The notes under the pieces were generated by a model. That model searched no databases, was not told the DNA's origin, and saw only the letters and a list, made by a program, of their open reading frames with translations. Position numbers and translations under genes: made by a program. From Streptoalloteichus hindustanus (GTDB lineage: Bacteria; Actinomycetota; Actinomycetes; Mycobacteriales; Pseudonocardiaceae), in the NCBI RefSeq assembly GCF_900129375.1, contig NZ_FQVN01000008.1:186001-250000 (forward strand): 64,000 nt of DNA, given 5' to 3'. Shown one piece after another: positions 34,580 through 44,580 of this stretch. Position 1 is the first letter of the stretch. Each line of letters starts with the position of its first letter.

Positions 34580-36271
34580 TCAGCCGGTGAAGCCCATCGC
34601 CGCGTAGTCCCGGTCGGCGAACCCGAACGCGCCGACGTTGGCCAGCGCGCTCCTGGCCGCGACGGCGTCCGGGACCTGGTACAGCGGCACGCTGTGGCCG
34701 ATCTTCCAGACCTCCTCGTCGATCCGGTTGGCCAGGTCCGCGCGCCGGGCGTCGTCGAGCTCCGCGCCCGCCTCGTCGAACAGGCCGTTGATCGTGTCGT
34801 TGCCGACGCGGCCGTAGTTCTGCTGGACCGAGTCCGGCTTCAGCCGGTAGACGGCGGCGTTGCCGTCGATCGGGAACGGCGACGACTCCCAGGCGATCGG
34901 CGCGATGTCGAAGTCCCCGACCGCCAGGTGGTTCTTCATGAACTCCGAGCTGGGCACCGGCTGGATCACCAGCTTCACCCCGATCTGCCGGAGCTGGTCC
35001 TGGTAGAGCTTGGACACCTGCTCGTTGAACGGGACGTTGGCCGACATCACGAACCGGACGGCGAGCTCCCTGCCGTCCTTGCGCCGCACGTCGCCCTCCA
35101 GCCTCCATCCCAGCCCGTCGAGCTCCCTGCGCGCCCGTTCGGGGTCGAAGGACGCCGCGCCGGAGTTGTCGCGGTAGTTCCGCGTGCCGTCCGCGAAGAC
35201 GTGGTTGCCCAGGGGTTTGGCCGCCGGCTGGATCTGCCCGAGCATCGCCCTGGTCACGACCTCGCGGTTGATGCCGTGCTGCACGGCGACCCGCAGCGCG
35301 GGGTCGGCCAGCACGGCGCCCTGGGCGCCGTTGAACAACGTCACGTTGTACTTCGGTTGCAGGGCCTGCCGGATCTGGACGTCCGGGATCGTCTTCGCCC
35401 GCTGGAACAGGTCGACGTTCGACCCGATCTCGTAGAAGTCGATCTCCTTGTTGGCCAGCGCGTCCGGCAGCGCTCCCCGGTCGACGGCGCGGAACACGAT
35501 CCGGTCCAGCCGGGGCCGCGCGCCCCACCACCGGTCGTTGCGGACGAGGACCATCGTCTTGGCGACCCGGTCGACCGACTCCACCCGGAACGGCCCGGCG
35601 GTCAGCTGGGGCCGGTCCACCCAACCCCGGTTGAAGACCTCGGGGTCCTCGTTGGTCGACTTCGGGTACAGGTCGGTGAACAACGCCCGCCACTCGCCGT
35701 ACCGCGAGCGGAAGGTGACCAGCGCCTCCCGGTCGTTCGCCCCCTTCTCGACCTTCTCGACCTCCTGGTAGCCGGAGCTGCTCCCCACCCGGAAGGCGTC
35801 CTTGCGGCCCGCGAGCGTCATCGCCTGCGCCGCGAGGTCCTTCCACGTGATCGGCGTGCCGTCGTCCCAGCTCGCCTTCGGGTTGATGCGGTAGGTGACC
35901 ACCTGCGGGTCCTTCGACGTCAGCTCGATCGACTCGAAGTAGTTGGTGTCCACCGCGACGCTGTTGTCGGCCTTCGCCCGGAACGCGTGCGGCATCAACG
36001 CGTCCATGACGCGCTTGGCGTAGCCGTCGGTCCCGTCCACGTGGTTGCGGTTGAAGTTGCTGGGCAGCCGGTCCAGCGGCCACCGCAGGTCCCCGCCGTT
36101 CCTGAGCGAGGCGGCGTCCTTCGCGTTGACGTCGTTGACGCCGCTGGTCTGTTCCCCCGCCCCCTTGATGTCGGTGCCGCCGCCGGAGCCCCCGGAGCAC
36201 CCCGACAACGCCAGGACGACCGCCGTCACCGGGATGAGCACCTGGACGAGGCCACGTCGTGCTCGACTCAC
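34580..36271 (-). CDS. Oligopeptide ABC transporter substrate-binding lipoprotein 2
   Basis: A 563-residue family-5 binding protein. Signal peptide with lipobox VLALSGC (about 18-24), then a Gly/Ser tether. The signature WDDGTPITWKDLA (about 140) and WWGARPRLDRIVFR (about 243) match copy 1, as do NYGRVGN and EEVWKIGHS near the end, so the two arose by duplication. Differences cluster in the C-terminal lobe, which may change peptide preference. GTG 36271 has GGGAGG at 8 bases. It lies 118 bases behind the ATPase gene and is likely the last gene of the main opp operon, since a terminator follows. Confidence 0.88.
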   Translation of the reverse strand: MSRARRGLVQVLIPVTAVVLALSGCSGGSGGGTDIKGAGEQTSGVNDVNAKDAASLRNGGDLRWPLDRLPSNFNRNHVDGTDGYAKRVMDALMPHAFRAKADNSVAVDTNYFESIELTSKDPQVVTYRINPKASWDDGTPITWKDLAAQAMTLAGRKDAFRVGSSSGYQEVEKVEKGANDREALVTFRSRYGEWRALFTDLYPKSTNEDPEVFNRGWVDRPQLTAGPFRVESVDRVAKTMVLVRNDRWWGARPRLDRIVFRAVDRGALPDALANKEIDFYEIGSNVDLFQRAKTIPDVQIRQALQPKYNVTLFNGAQGAVLADPALRVAVQHGINREVVTRAMLGQIQPAAKPLGNHVFADGTRNYRDNSGAASFDPERARRELDGLGWRLEGDVRRKDGRELAVRFVMSANVPFNEQVSKLYQDQLRQIGVKLVIQPVPSSEFMKNHLAVGDFDIAPIAWESSPFPIDGNAAVYRLKPDSVQQNYGRVGNDTINGLFDEAGAELDDARRADLANRIDEEVWKIGHSVPLYQVPDAVAARSALANVGAFGFADRDYAAMGFTG

Positions 36272-36389
36272 CTGTCCGAACCTCCCTCTCCAGACGGGCC
36301 CGCGGGGTGTCCCCGCCCCGCGGACCACTGCGGCGCCAACCTAGGCGCGCGCCGTCGGCCCGGCAGGAGGTTGCGAGATCATTACCCGT

Positions 36390-38573
36390 TCAGACCACCC
36401 GGCGGACGGTCGTGAAGTGACAGGCGACCTCGTGGTCGGCGCCGCCGGCCCCGGGGTCCCGTTCGGCGCCGCCGGCCCGGTCGCCCTGCCGCTCCAGCGC
36501 CGGGTCCACCTCGACGCACCGGCGCCTGTCCTCGTCGGTCAGCGTCGCGTGCAGGAAGCACCGGGTGCGGAAGCGGCAGCCCGACGGCGGGTTCGCCGGG
36601 CTGGGCAGGTCGCCGGCGAGGATGATCCGCTCCCGCCGCCGCTCCTTCTCCGGGTCCGGGATGGGGATCGCGGACAGCAGGGCCTGGGTGTAGGGGTGGC
36701 CCGGGGTCTCGAAGACCGCGTCCACCGCGCCGATCTCGACGATGCGGCCCAGGTACATCACGGCCACCCGGTCGGCGATGTGCCGCACCACCGACAGGTC
36801 GTGCGCGACGAACAGGTAGGCGAGCCCGAGCTTGGCCTTGAGCTCGTCGAGCAGGTTGATGACGCCGGCCTGGACGGAGACGTCCAACGCGGACACCGGC
36901 TCGTCCAGCACGACGAGCCGGGGCTCCAGCGCGAGCGCCCGCGCGATCCCGATCCGCTGGCGCTGCCCGCCGGAGAACTCGGCGGGGTAGCGGTCGGCGT
37001 GCTCCGGCCGCAGCCCGACCAGCCGCAGCAACTCCGGCACGCGGCGGGCGATCCGCTGCCGGTCCTCGCCGTGCACCCGCATCGGCTCGGCCAGGATGTC
37101 GCCGACCGGCATCCTCGGGTCCAGCGAGGCCATCGGGTCCTGGAACACCACCTGGAGGTCCCTGCGCACCGCCTTCCGGCCCCGTCTGTCCAAAGTGGAC
37201 ACATCCTTGCCGAGCACGGCGACCGACCCGCCCGTCGGCGCCGCCAGACCGAGGATCTCCATCAACGTGGTGGTCTTGCCGCAGCCGGACTCGCCGACCA
37301 GGCCCAGCGTCTCGCCCTCGCGGATGTCGAAGGTGATGCCGTCCACGGCGCGGACCGTGCCCACGCGGCGCCGGAACACGGTGCCCTTGGTGACCGGGTA
37401 GTGCCTGACCAGCTCGCGCACGTCGAGCACCGTCGCGCGCTCGGCGCGCGGGACCCGGGCCACCTCGGGCTCGGGCACCTCGGCCTCGACCTCGTAGACG
37501 TCCTCCGGAGCGGCGTCGACCCTCGCGATCTCCCCGACCCGCACGCAGGCGGCGTGGTGCGGCGTTCCGGTGGTGGCGGCGTCGGAACCGACGTCGGGCA
37601 CGGCGAGCAACGCCGGCTCCTCCGTCAGGCACTCCGGAACCGCCATGGGACACCGGGGCGCGAACGGACAGCCCGGCGGCAGGTCCACCAACGACGGCGG
37701 CTGGCCCTCGATCGGCACCAGCGGCTGCTTCCCCTCGGCGTCCAGCCGGGGCAGCGCGCCGAGCAGGCCGAGGGTGTAGGGCATGCGGGGGCGCCGGTAG
37801 ATCTCGTCGACCGGGCCGGTCTCCACCGCCCTGCCTGCGTACATGACCATCAACCGGTCCGCGAAGCCGGCCACGACGCCCAGGTCGTGCGTGATGAGCA
37901 CGATCGCGGCGCCGGTGACCTCCTGCGCGGTCTTGAGCACCTCCAGCACCTGCGCCTGCACGGTGACGTCCAGCGCGGTCGTCGGCTCGTCGGCGATGAT
38001 CAGGTCGGGGTCGTTGGCGATCGCCATCGCGATCACCACCCGCTGCCGCATCCCGCCGGAGAACTCGTGCGGGAACGCCTTGGCGCGCTCCGCGGCGTGC
38101 GGAATCCCCACCAGGTCCAACAACTCGACCGCGCGCCGGGCCGCCGCGCTCCGGGAGACCCGCCCCCCGGCGTGCACCAGCACGGCCTCCGCGATCTGCT
38201 CGCCCACCGGGAAGACCGGGGTGAGCGCGGACAGCGGGTCCTGGAACACCATGGCCACCCGGTCCCCGCGGACGCGGGACAGCTCCACGTCGGACAGCCC
38301 GAGCAACTCCCTGCCCCGGAACCGGATCGAGCCAGAGACGCGGGCCGTCGGCGGCAGCAGGCCCATCACCGCCATCGAGGACACCGACTTGCCGGAGCCG
38401 GACTCGCCCACGACGCCGAGCACCTCGCCGGCGCGCACCTCGTAGCTCAGGCCGCGCACGGCCCGCACCCTGCCGGCCTCGCTCGGGAAGGAGACCGTGA
38501 GGTCGCTGACCGCCAGCACGGGACCGTCGGCGTCCGACGGGCTGGGGTCGAGAAGGGTGTCGGCGGCGGTCAT
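36390..38573 (-). CDS. Fused OppD-OppF ABC transporter ATP-binding protein
   Basis: A 727-residue protein with two complete ABC ATPases. Module 1: Walker A GESGSGKS (about 56), signature FSGGMRQR (about 170), Walker [12 protein letters not shown], switch THD. Module 2: GESGCGKT (about 436), FSGGQRQR (about 540), [14 protein letters not shown]. Each module ends in the Opp/Dpp C-terminal extension with cysteines ([10 protein letters not shown] and [11 protein letters not shown]), a place where Fe-S clusters are found in relatives. It powers peptide import. ATG 38573 overlaps the upstream permease stop (ATGA). Fusion of D and F in one chain is common in actinobacteria and obliges a 1:1 stoichiometry. 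Confidence 0.93.
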   Translation of the reverse strand: MTAADTLLDPSPSDADGPVLAVSDLTVSFPSEAGRVRAVRGLSYEVRAGEVLGVVGESGSGKSVSSMAVMGLLPPTARVSGSIRFRGRELLGLSDVELSRVRGDRVAMVFQDPLSALTPVFPVGEQIAEAVLVHAGGRVSRSAAARRAVELLDLVGIPHAAERAKAFPHEFSGGMRQRVVIAMAIANDPDLIIADEPTTALDVTVQAQVLEVLKTAQEVTGAAIVLITHDLGVVAGFADRLMVMYAGRAVETGPVDEIYRRPRMPYTLGLLGALPRLDAEGKQPLVPIEGQPPSLVDLPPGCPFAPRCPMAVPECLTEEPALLAVPDVGSDAATTGTPHHAACVRVGEIARVDAAPEDVYEVEAEVPEPEVARVPRAERATVLDVRELVRHYPVTKGTVFRRRVGTVRAVDGITFDIREGETLGLVGESGCGKTTTLMEILGLAAPTGGSVAVLGKDVSTLDRRGRKAVRRDLQVVFQDPMASLDPRMPVGDILAEPMRVHGEDRQRIARRVPELLRLVGLRPEHADRYPAEFSGGQRQRIGIARALALEPRLVVLDEPVSALDVSVQAGVINLLDELKAKLGLAYLFVAHDLSVVRHIADRVAVMYLGRIVEIGAVDAVFETPGHPYTQALLSAIPIPDPEKERRRERIILAGDLPSPANPPSGCRFRTRCFLHATLTDEDRRRCVEVDPALERQGDRAGGAERDPGAGGADHEVACHFTTVRRVV

Positions 38574-39646
38574 CCGGCGCTCCCGTCGGTGCTCTGTGGA
38601 CGGTCGGACGGCGTGGTGGACGGCTTGGCGGACGAGGTGGTGGCCGGAGCGGCGGACGGCGCGGCGGAGGCCGTGGCCCCGGCGCGTCGCCTCCTCGGCT
38701 CCCGCCGCCGCGCCCTGGTCGACGTGGGGTCGAGGGCGTCCCGCAGGCCGTCGCCCACCCAGTTCACGGACAGCACCGTCAGGACGAGGAAGCCGCCGGC
38801 GAACAGGAACATCCACGGGAACGTGAACGCGGCGCGGGTGCCGGTCGCGATCAGCGTGCCCAGCGAGACGTCCGGGGGCTGCACGCCGAAGCCGAAGTAG
38901 CTCAGCCCCGTCTCGGCCAGCACCGCGGCGCCCACGTTGACGGTGGCGTCGATGATGAGCAGGGACGCCATGTTGGGCACGATGTGCCGCAGGATGATCC
39001 GCAGCGGCGACTGGCCCATGAACCGCGCCGCCTTCACGAACTCGCGCTCCTTCAACGTCATCGTCATGCCGCGGACGATGCGCGCGGTGATCATCCAGCC
39101 GAACAGGGCGAGCAGCACCACGAACAGCAGCCACGACTTGCCGCGGAAGGCGGGGCTGGCGATCGAGATGATCAGGAACGACGGCAGCACGAGCAGCAGG
39201 TCGACCAGCCACATGAGAATCCGGTCCACCCAGCCGCCGAAGTACCCGGCCGTCGCCCCCACCAGGGAGGCCAGCGCCGTGGAGATCACGCCGACGAGCA
39301 GGCCGATGGTCAGCGACTTCTGCAGGCCGCGCATGGTCTGCGCGAAGACGTCCTCGCCGATCTGCGTGGTGCCGAACCAGTGGTTCCCGCCCGGCGGCCG
39401 CAGGAAGGCCGTGTAGTCCTGCTGCTGGTGGTCCCACGGCGCGAACAACGGGGACAGGAAGGCCATCGCGTAGAGCGACGCGATCGCGACCATCCCCACC
39501 AGCGCCAGCCGGTTGCGCAGGAACCGGCGCAGGACCAGCCGGCCCCGGGTGAGCGTCCGGCCCGGTTCGACCGCGGCGTCGACCGGGCCGCCGGCCGCCG
39601 CCCCGGACGTTCCCGCGGAGTCGGTGTCCTTGAGCGTCACGGACAT
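38570..39646 (-). CDS. Oligopeptide ABC transporter permease OppC-like
   Basis: A 358-residue inner-membrane permease with six TM helices. TM1 at about 48-68 is followed by an extracytoplasmic loop containing [13 protein letters not shown], the OppC-type N-terminal feature, and the cytosolic EAA loop is [19 protein letters not shown] (about 212), which contacts the ATPase. The last 45 residues are a basic, Ser/Thr/Ala-rich tail not needed for transport. It is coupled to the ATPase gene by a 4-base overlap and lies 13 bases after the OppB gene. Confidence 0.92.
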   Translation of the reverse strand: MSVTLKDTDSAGTSGAAAGGPVDAAVEPGRTLTRGRLVLRRFLRNRLALVGMVAIASLYAMAFLSPLFAPWDHQQQDYTAFLRPPGGNHWFGTTQIGEDVFAQTMRGLQKSLTIGLLVGVISTALASLVGATAGYFGGWVDRILMWLVDLLLVLPSFLIISIASPAFRGKSWLLFVVLLALFGWMITARIVRGMTMTLKEREFVKAARFMGQSPLRIILRHIVPNMASLLIIDATVNVGAAVLAETGLSYFGFGVQPPDVSLGTLIATGTRAAFTFPWMFLFAGGFLVLTVLSVNWVGDGLRDALDPTSTRARRREPRRRRAGATASAAPSAAPATTSSAKPSTTPSDRPQSTDGSAG

Positions 39647-39659
39647 GGTCCCTCCCCCC

Positions 39660-40634
39660 TCACACGCGGACGCGCGGGTCCAGCGCGGCGTAGAGCACGT
39701 CGGACAGCCAGCCGGAGACCAGCACCAGCACCGCGACGAACAGGGTGACCGTGGCGACGATGTTGGTGTCCTGTTGCTCCACCCCGTACACGAGCCAGTC
39801 GCCCATGCCGAACCAGCTGAAGATGCGCTCGGTGAACACGCCGCCGGTGACCAGCAGGCCGAAGCCGAACGCGAACAGGGTGGCCATCGGGATCAGCGCG
39901 GTGCGCAGGCCGTGCTTGAACAACGCCTTGCGCCGTGTCAGGCCCTTAGCCTGCGCGGTGCGGAGGAAGTCACTGCCCAGCACGTCCAGCATCGCGCTGC
40001 GTTGGTAGCGGCTGTAGTAGGCGATCTGGTGCAGCGCGATGGCCAGTGTCGGCAGCACGAGATGTCGCAGTCGGTCCAGCAGGGCGGCGATCCAGCCGCC
40101 CTGGAAGCTCGGGTCCGTCTCGCCGGTGAAGTACAGGACTGTCACGCCGACTGTCTCGTTGAGCCGCAACGCCCCGAACTTCAGCAGCGTGCCGACCAGG
40201 AAGACCGGTGTGGACAGGACGAGGAACGAGAACAGGGTCGCGAAGTAGTCGCTGAACCGGTACTGCCGGACCGCGCTCACCACGCCGACCACCACCCCGA
40301 GCGAGACCCCGAGGATCGTGCCGAGCAGGAACAGCCGCAGGCTCACGCCCACGCGCCGGCCCAGCTCGGCGCTGATCGGCTGGTCGGTGACGGTGGAGCC
40401 GAAGTCGCCCCGCACCACACCGGACATCCAGATGACGAAGCGCTGCGGCACCGGCTCGTCCAGGCGCAGGTCCCGGCGCTTGGCCTCGATCGTGCTCGCC
40501 GGCGGCGGCGGGTTCCGCTCGTTCAGCTTCGCCAGCGGGTCGAAGGTCAGCGACGCCAGGGTGAAGGCGAGGAAGGTCGCTACCAGACACAGCACGACGT
40601 AGTTGGCCAGTCGGCGCAGCAGGAAACCGGCCAC
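39660..40634 (-). CDS. Oligopeptide ABC transporter permease OppB-like
   Basis: A 324-residue permease with six TMs, starting VAGFLLRRLANYVVLCLVATFLAF, the typical first TM of OppB. The EAA loop is FLRTAQAKGLTRRKALFKH (about 225). The loop after TM1 is typical of peptide permeases (DEPVPQRFVIWMSGVVRGDFG). GTG 40634 is chosen since GGAGGTGG lies 6 bases upstream; two in-frame GTGs 9 and 15 bases earlier overlap that ribosome site. It is the first gene of the minus-strand opp operon and diverges from the PadR gene, which is a candidate regulator by position. Confidence 0.92.
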   Translation of the reverse strand: MAGFLLRRLANYVVLCLVATFLAFTLASLTFDPLAKLNERNPPPPASTIEAKRRDLRLDEPVPQRFVIWMSGVVRGDFGSTVTDQPISAELGRRVGVSLRLFLLGTILGVSLGVVVGVVSAVRQYRFSDYFATLFSFLVLSTPVFLVGTLLKFGALRLNETVGVTVLYFTGETDPSFQGGWIAALLDRLRHLVLPTLAIALHQIAYYSRYQRSAMLDVLGSDFLRTAQAKGLTRRKALFKHGLRTALIPMATLFAFGFGLLVTGGVFTERIFSWFGMGDWLVYGVEQQDTNIVATVTLFVAVLVLVSGWLSDVLYAALDPRVRV

Positions 40635-41025
40635 GTCCGCCACCTCCACGGTCCGTCACGGCGGGTCGTCTACCAGCCGGAAAGCCCCGCACGTCGGGCC
40701 GGCCCGCAGAATCACCCGGTGAGGTTAATGTCACAGTCCGCGTCCGCGGGTAGGGCCGATCGGGGGGAAAGCCGGCCCGTCCGGCCACGGCCGCGCCGAC
40801 GCCTCCGCCCCGTCCTCCCGGGACGCCGCGGCCACCGATGACCAGCGGGGGGCCGGCGCCGGTGGACGCGGAGCGCTTTCAGTTGGGCACACACCGTATG
40901 CGACAAGTGGTGGCCGACGAACGTGGGTGTCCGGTCCGCCGGTTGGCGCAACCTCGTCCAACCACTGTGGACACACCGGCCGACCACTGTGGACAGCCGA
41001 GGAAAGCCGTGGCACCGTGGGAAAC
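40635..41025. other. Divergent region between the opp operon and padR
   Basis: This 391-base region separates divergent oppB and padR. It contains an AT-richer patch with GTGAGGTTAATGTCAC (imperfect inverted repeat, about 40720-40735) and two direct copies of ACCACTGTGGACA close to padR. No gene is evident. Both operons must be transcribed from here. Confidence 0.5.
40961..40995. promoter_or_regulatory. Direct repeats before padR, possible operator
   Basis: ACCACTGTGGACA occurs at 40961-40973 and 40983-40995, period 22 (two helical turns), each with the palindrome CCACTGTGG. The copies end 30 bases before the PadR start. An autoregulatory role is inferred; the motif is a cousin of a palindrome seen across the window. 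Confidence 0.45.
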
Positions 41026-41532
41026 GTGACCGAGCCGAACACGCTGAACGCCACCGCCGCGGCCCTGCTGGGCCTGCTGCACGAAGGTCCGATGACGGGC
41101 GGGCAACTCGTTGCCGCGGCCACCGAGCGGTTCGGCGGCTTCTTCAGCGTCACCCGCAGCCAGGTGTACCGCGAGCTGCCCGCGCTGGCCGACGCCGGCC
41201 TGCTCCGCCTGGGCAAGCAGGGCCCGCGCTCCAGCCAGCAGTACGTGATCACCGCGGCTGGCAAGCGCGCCTTCAAGAACTGGCTGGCCGCCGAGCCGGG
41301 CCCCGACCAGCTCCGCAGCCCGCTCATCCTGCGGCTGGTGCACGCCGGCAGCCTCAGCCCGAAGCAGCGCGTCGCGCTGGTGGACTCCGCCCGCGCCGCC
41401 TACACCGCCAAGCTGGACGAGGCGAAGGCCGCGGCCAAGGCGCTGGAGGACCCGTACGCCAAGGCGGCGGCGGACTTCACCGTGGCGCACATCCGCGCGG
41501 TGCTGAAGCTCCTGGACGCCGTCAGCAAGTGA
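41026..41532 (+). CDS. PadR-family transcriptional regulator
   Basis: A 168-residue regulator. Residues 8-85 form the PadR winged helix (LLGLLHEGPMTGGQLV, SVTRSQVYRELPALADAGLL, and a YVITAAGKRAF wing); residues 100-165 are Ala/Lys-rich helices (a coiled-coil dimerisation end, AKLDEAKAAAKALEDP). Such proteins usually repress transporters or detoxification genes. GTG 41026 is chosen because the PadR fold begins there; an in-frame upstream start reads through the direct repeats. It diverges from the opp operon, a typical layout for a local regulator, but control of opp is only inferred. Confidence 0.88.
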   Translation: MTEPNTLNATAAALLGLLHEGPMTGGQLVAAATERFGGFFSVTRSQVYRELPALADAGLLRLGKQGPRSSQQYVITAAGKRAFKNWLAAEPGPDQLRSPLILRLVHAGSLSPKQRVALVDSARAAYTAKLDEAKAAAKALEDPYAKAAADFTVAHIRAVLKLLDAVSK

Positions 41533-42540
41533 GCCCGGGGCGCGGGGCGGCCACCGGGCTCGCTCCGCGTCGCTCTCCGGATCGCTGTTCCACGGCGACT
41601 TGCCCTGCCGTGCGCGCGGCGGCGGTTCGACCGTGGTGTCGGTTCGTCCGGCACCGTCGGTGCCGCGCCGCCGCGTCGTGTCGCTCGGGTCGTCTCACTC
41701 GTGTCATGTCGCTCGTGTCATGTCACTGTGCTGCGCCGTGTTGTTGTGTGGCTGTGTCGCACCGCGACAGTGTGCGTGAGGCCGGTCCACGGCTCGGGAC
41801 TGGCTGTCGCGCAGGCTTTCCCGGGGTTACCGGAGTGTCGCTCGTGGAGGATTCGCGGACAGCGGCTGGGTCGTGTTCAGGACTGGCGGGGCGTGCTTCG
41901 TCGGTCCTGATTGCCTCCCGCGATGCCAGCGGTGCTTTTCCCGGCCGCTGATGGCAGCGTTTCGGCGCTCTTTGACAGTGTTCGCGGGGCGGCTGTCCAC
42001 GTCGGTCAGTGGCCGGTCGGCGATTTCCGGTTCAGTCGCCTGAGCCGGCGGTCGGTTGTTCGCTCTGCCCGCTGACCGTCTTTCTTCTGCGGGCGCCGCC
42101 GGTCACGTGGTCGGTGCGGTGTCGTCTTCGGCCGGTCGTGTCGCTGCGGTGGACGTCCCTGGTGTCTGCGCGGTGTCTGTTCGCGGGCGCGGTCGAACGG
42201 GGTTGCTGTGGCTGCCTCTGGCTCGACTGTGCTTGTGCGTCTCGGGCCGCACTCGTCTGTGTCTGTCTGGGCTTGGCTGTGTTCATCTGTGTTCATCCAC
42301 AGTCACCCGATTTCCTCCACAGGCGACGAGCGGTCGCGTGGCCGGGCGCTTGATCGGCGGTAGGCTGGAGCGGGGCTCGCCCCCCAGGGCGGGTGGGGGC
42401 TGTCTCGGAGATGGGGAGGCCCCCGGGGACGGACGGGCGCGTGGCGGGTGTCGGCGGAGGCGGACCTCGGGCGCGGCCGCGCCGGTCGGTGCCGCCATCC
42501 CCCGGTCGGAGTTGGCGCGACTCACGTACCCTTGAGTGTT
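41533..42540. other. Non-coding tract of 1 kb, GT-skewed
   Basis: No credible gene lies between padR and prfB. The plus strand is unusually rich in T and G and poor in A, and GC is lower than in the flanking genes. It has a tandem CTCGTGTCATGTC (41698-41710 and 41712-41724) and many GTGTC/TGTCG words, a weak inverted repeat at the padR stop (41531-41538 with 41554-41561), two CCACAG boxes (about 42297 and 42318) and the 42-bp element at 42361. Open frames on either strand are low-complexity and lack codon bias. Confidence 0.6.
42361..42402 (+). repeat. 42-bp promoter-like repeat, copy 1
   Basis: Begins with the -10-like TAGGCT and contains a GCCCCC/GGGGGC hairpin (42379-42384 with 42395-42400). 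It matches the copy at 47641-47682 at 41 of 42 positions; sequence on both sides is unrelated except for CCACAG boxes upstream. It may be a small-RNA start or a mobile short repeat. Confidence 0.6.
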
Positions 42541-43650
42541 GTGAACCCGGACGTCGCCGCTGCCATCAAGGACCTCTCCGCCACGCTGACCAGCGTCGAG
42601 GCGGTGATGGACCTCGCGAAGCTGGCCGCTGACGTCGAGGCGCTGGAGGCCGAGGCCGCCCGCCCCGACCTGTGGGACGACCAGGAGAACGCGCAGAAGG
42701 TCACCAGCCGGCTCTCCCACAAGCAGGGCGAGCTGCGCCGGGTGACCGACCTCCGGCAGCGCCTCGACGACCTGGAGGTCATGTACGAGCTCGCCGAGGC
42801 CGAGGGCGACGCCGACATGGTCGCGGAGGCCGACGCCGAGCAGGCCAAGCTCCGCGACGAGATCTCCTCGCTCGAGGTGCGCACCCTCCTCTCCGGCGAG
42901 TACGACGAGCGGGAGGCACTCGTCACGCTCCGCGCGGAGGCGGGTGGCGTCGACGCCGCCGACTTCGCCGAGATGCTCATGCGCATGTACCTGCGCTGGG
43001 CCGAGCGGCACGGGTACGCGGTGGAGGTCTACGACACCTCCTACGCCGAGGAGGCCGGCATCAAGTCGGCCACCTTCCGGATCAAGGCGCCCTACGCCTA
43101 CGGCACCCTGTCCGTCGAGCAGGGCACCCACCGGCTCGTGCGCATCTCGCCCTTCGACAACCAGGGCCGCCGGCAGACCTCGTTCGCCGGCGTCGAGGTG
43201 ATCCCGGTCGTCGAGCAGTCCGACCGCGTCGACATCGACGAGAAGGAACTGCGGATCGACGTCTACCGCTCCTCGGGCCCCGGCGGCCAGGGCGTGAACA
43301 CCACCGACTCGGCGGTGCGCATCACGCACATCCCGACCGGCATCGTGGTGTCCTGCCAGAACGAGCGCTCGCAGCTGCAGAACAAGGCGACCGCCATGGC
43401 GGTGCTGCAGGCCAAGCTGCTGGAGCGGCAGCGGCAGGAGGAGCAGGCCAAGATCGACGCCCTGAAGGGCGACGGCGGGTCGAGCTGGGGCAACCAGATG
43501 CGCTCCTACGTGCTGCACCCGTACCAGATGGTCAAGGACCTGCGCACCGAGCACGAGGTGGGCAACCCCACCGCGGTGCTCGACGGCGACATCGACACCT
43601 TCCTCGAGGCCGGCATCCGCTGGCGGCGGCAGCTCCAGGGCCAGTCCTGA
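42541..43650 (+). CDS. prfB: Peptide chain release factor 2
   Basis: A 369-residue class-I release factor. The SPF codon-recognition tripeptide (203-205, in RISPFDNQG) identifies RF2, which reads UGA and UAA, and GGQ (248-250, SGPGGQGVN) is the peptidyl-tRNA hydrolysis loop. The N-terminal coiled-coil domain (about 1-110) is complete. The frame is continuous from GTG 42541 with no internal UGA, so the programmed +1 frameshift of enterobacterial prfB is absent. TACCCT (42527-42532) precedes the start by 8 bases, with no Shine-Dalgarno. It is the first gene of the prfB - ftsE - ftsX - smpB - ssrA series. Confidence 0.96.
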   Translation: MNPDVAAAIKDLSATLTSVEAVMDLAKLAADVEALEAEAARPDLWDDQENAQKVTSRLSHKQGELRRVTDLRQRLDDLEVMYELAEAEGDADMVAEADAEQAKLRDEISSLEVRTLLSGEYDEREALVTLRAEAGGVDAADFAEMLMRMYLRWAERHGYAVEVYDTSYAEEAGIKSATFRIKAPYAYGTLSVEQGTHRLVRISPFDNQGRRQTSFAGVEVIPVVEQSDRVDIDEKELRIDVYRSSGPGGQGVNTTDSAVRITHIPTGIVVSCQNERSQLQNKATAMAVLQAKLLERQRQEEQAKIDALKGDGGSSWGNQMRSYVLHPYQMVKDLRTEHEVGNPTAVLDGDIDTFLEAGIRWRRQLQGQS

Positions 43651-43663
43651 CCCTGATCCACCG

Positions 43664-43738
43664 CGCGTGACCGGTCACGCTCCGTTCACTCAGTCAGTGG
43701 TTTGGTCACGGACGGGTACGGAGCGGTGACCGGTCGCG
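43664..43738. terminator. Long inverted repeat after prfB
   Basis: The arm at 43664-43685 pairs with 43718-43738 (core TGACCGGTCAC-type, about 20 bp with two bulges), 14 bases after the prfB stop. It could end prfB transcription; each arm also contains a short palindrome GACCGGTC. Confidence 0.5.
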
Positions 43739-43838
43739 TGCGGCGAAGTGGTCACAGGGTGATGACATCCGCCCTGTCGGCTTGACTCGGGTGGGCGAGG
43801 CGGGGTCCTCCGTTTGGTCGCAGGTAGACTCGCGCCTC

Positions 43839-44528
43839 GTGATCCGGCTCGAACACGTCACCAAGGTCTACAAGACCTCGACCAGGCCCGCGTTGCAGGA
43901 CGTCTCCGTGCGGATCGACAAGGGCGAGTTCGTGTTCTTGATCGGTCCGTCCGGGTCCGGCAAGTCCACGTTCCTGCGCCTGCTGCTGCGCGAGGAGGTG
44001 CCCACCAAGGGCGTCGTCGAGGTCGCCGACTGGGACGTGGCCAAGCTGCCGCGTCGGCGCGTGCCGAAGCTGCGCCAGCGCATCGGCTGCGTGTTCCAGG
44101 ACTTCCGGCTCCTGCAGAACAAGACGGTCGCCGAGAACGTGGCGTTCGCCCTGGAGGTGATCGGCAAGCCCCGGCCCACCATCCGCAAGGTGGTGCCCGA
44201 GGTGCTGGAGCTGGTCGGCCTGGAGGGCAAGGCGGACCGCATGCCGCACGAGCTCTCCGGTGGCGAGCAGCAGCGGGTGGCCATCGCCCGCGCGTTCGTC
44301 AACCGGCCGCTGGTGCTGCTGGCCGACGAGCCGACCGGCAACCTGGACCCCGACACCAGCCAGGACATCATGCTGCTGCTGGAGCGGATCAACCGCACCG
44401 GCACGACGGTGCTGATGGCCACCCACGACCACTCCATCGTCGACTCGATGCGCCGCCGCGTGGTCGAGCTGCAGCTCGGCAAGGTCACCCGCGACGACAG
44501 CCGCGGCGTCTACGGCGTCGGCCGCTGA
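43839..44528 (+). CDS. ftsE: Cell-division ABC ATPase FtsE
   Basis: A 229-residue ABC ATPase with Walker A GPSGSGKS (36-43), a Q-loop in VFQDFRLL, signature LSGGEQQR, Walker [12 protein letters not shown] and switch THDH. FtsE works with FtsX at the septum to activate peptidoglycan hydrolases such as RipC. GTG 43839 is preceded by TAGACT (43825-43830) at 8 bases, so it has its own, probably leaderless, promoter and is not simply read from prfB (188 bases upstream). FtsX follows after 52 bases. Confidence 0.96.
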   Translation: MIRLEHVTKVYKTSTRPALQDVSVRIDKGEFVFLIGPSGSGKSTFLRLLLREEVPTKGVVEVADWDVAKLPRRRVPKLRQRIGCVFQDFRLLQNKTVAENVAFALEVIGKPRPTIRKVVPEVLELVGLEGKADRMPHELSGGEQQRVAIARAFVNRPLVLLADEPTGNLDPDTSQDIMLLLERINRTGTTVLMATHDHSIVDSMRRRVVELQLGKVTRDDSRGVYGVGR

Positions 44529-44580
44529 CGCCGAGGTCCGCGAGCTCCCCCGCCCCCGATCTCTGAGGAACCCTCCCCCG

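Noticed and set aside
42006..42296. A 96-aa minus-strand frame (MNTDEHSQAQTDT...)
   Set aside because: Low-complexity, no codon bias, no ribosome site; it reflects the GT-skew of the tract.
42361..42402. A 6C RNA
   Set aside because: C-rich hairpin in an actinobacterium, but the 6C motif needs two stem-loops with six or more C in each loop; here a single hairpin with its C run in the stem.
42541..43650. Programmed +1 frameshift in prfB
   Set aside because: The frame is open from the GTG to the stop with no in-frame early UGA.
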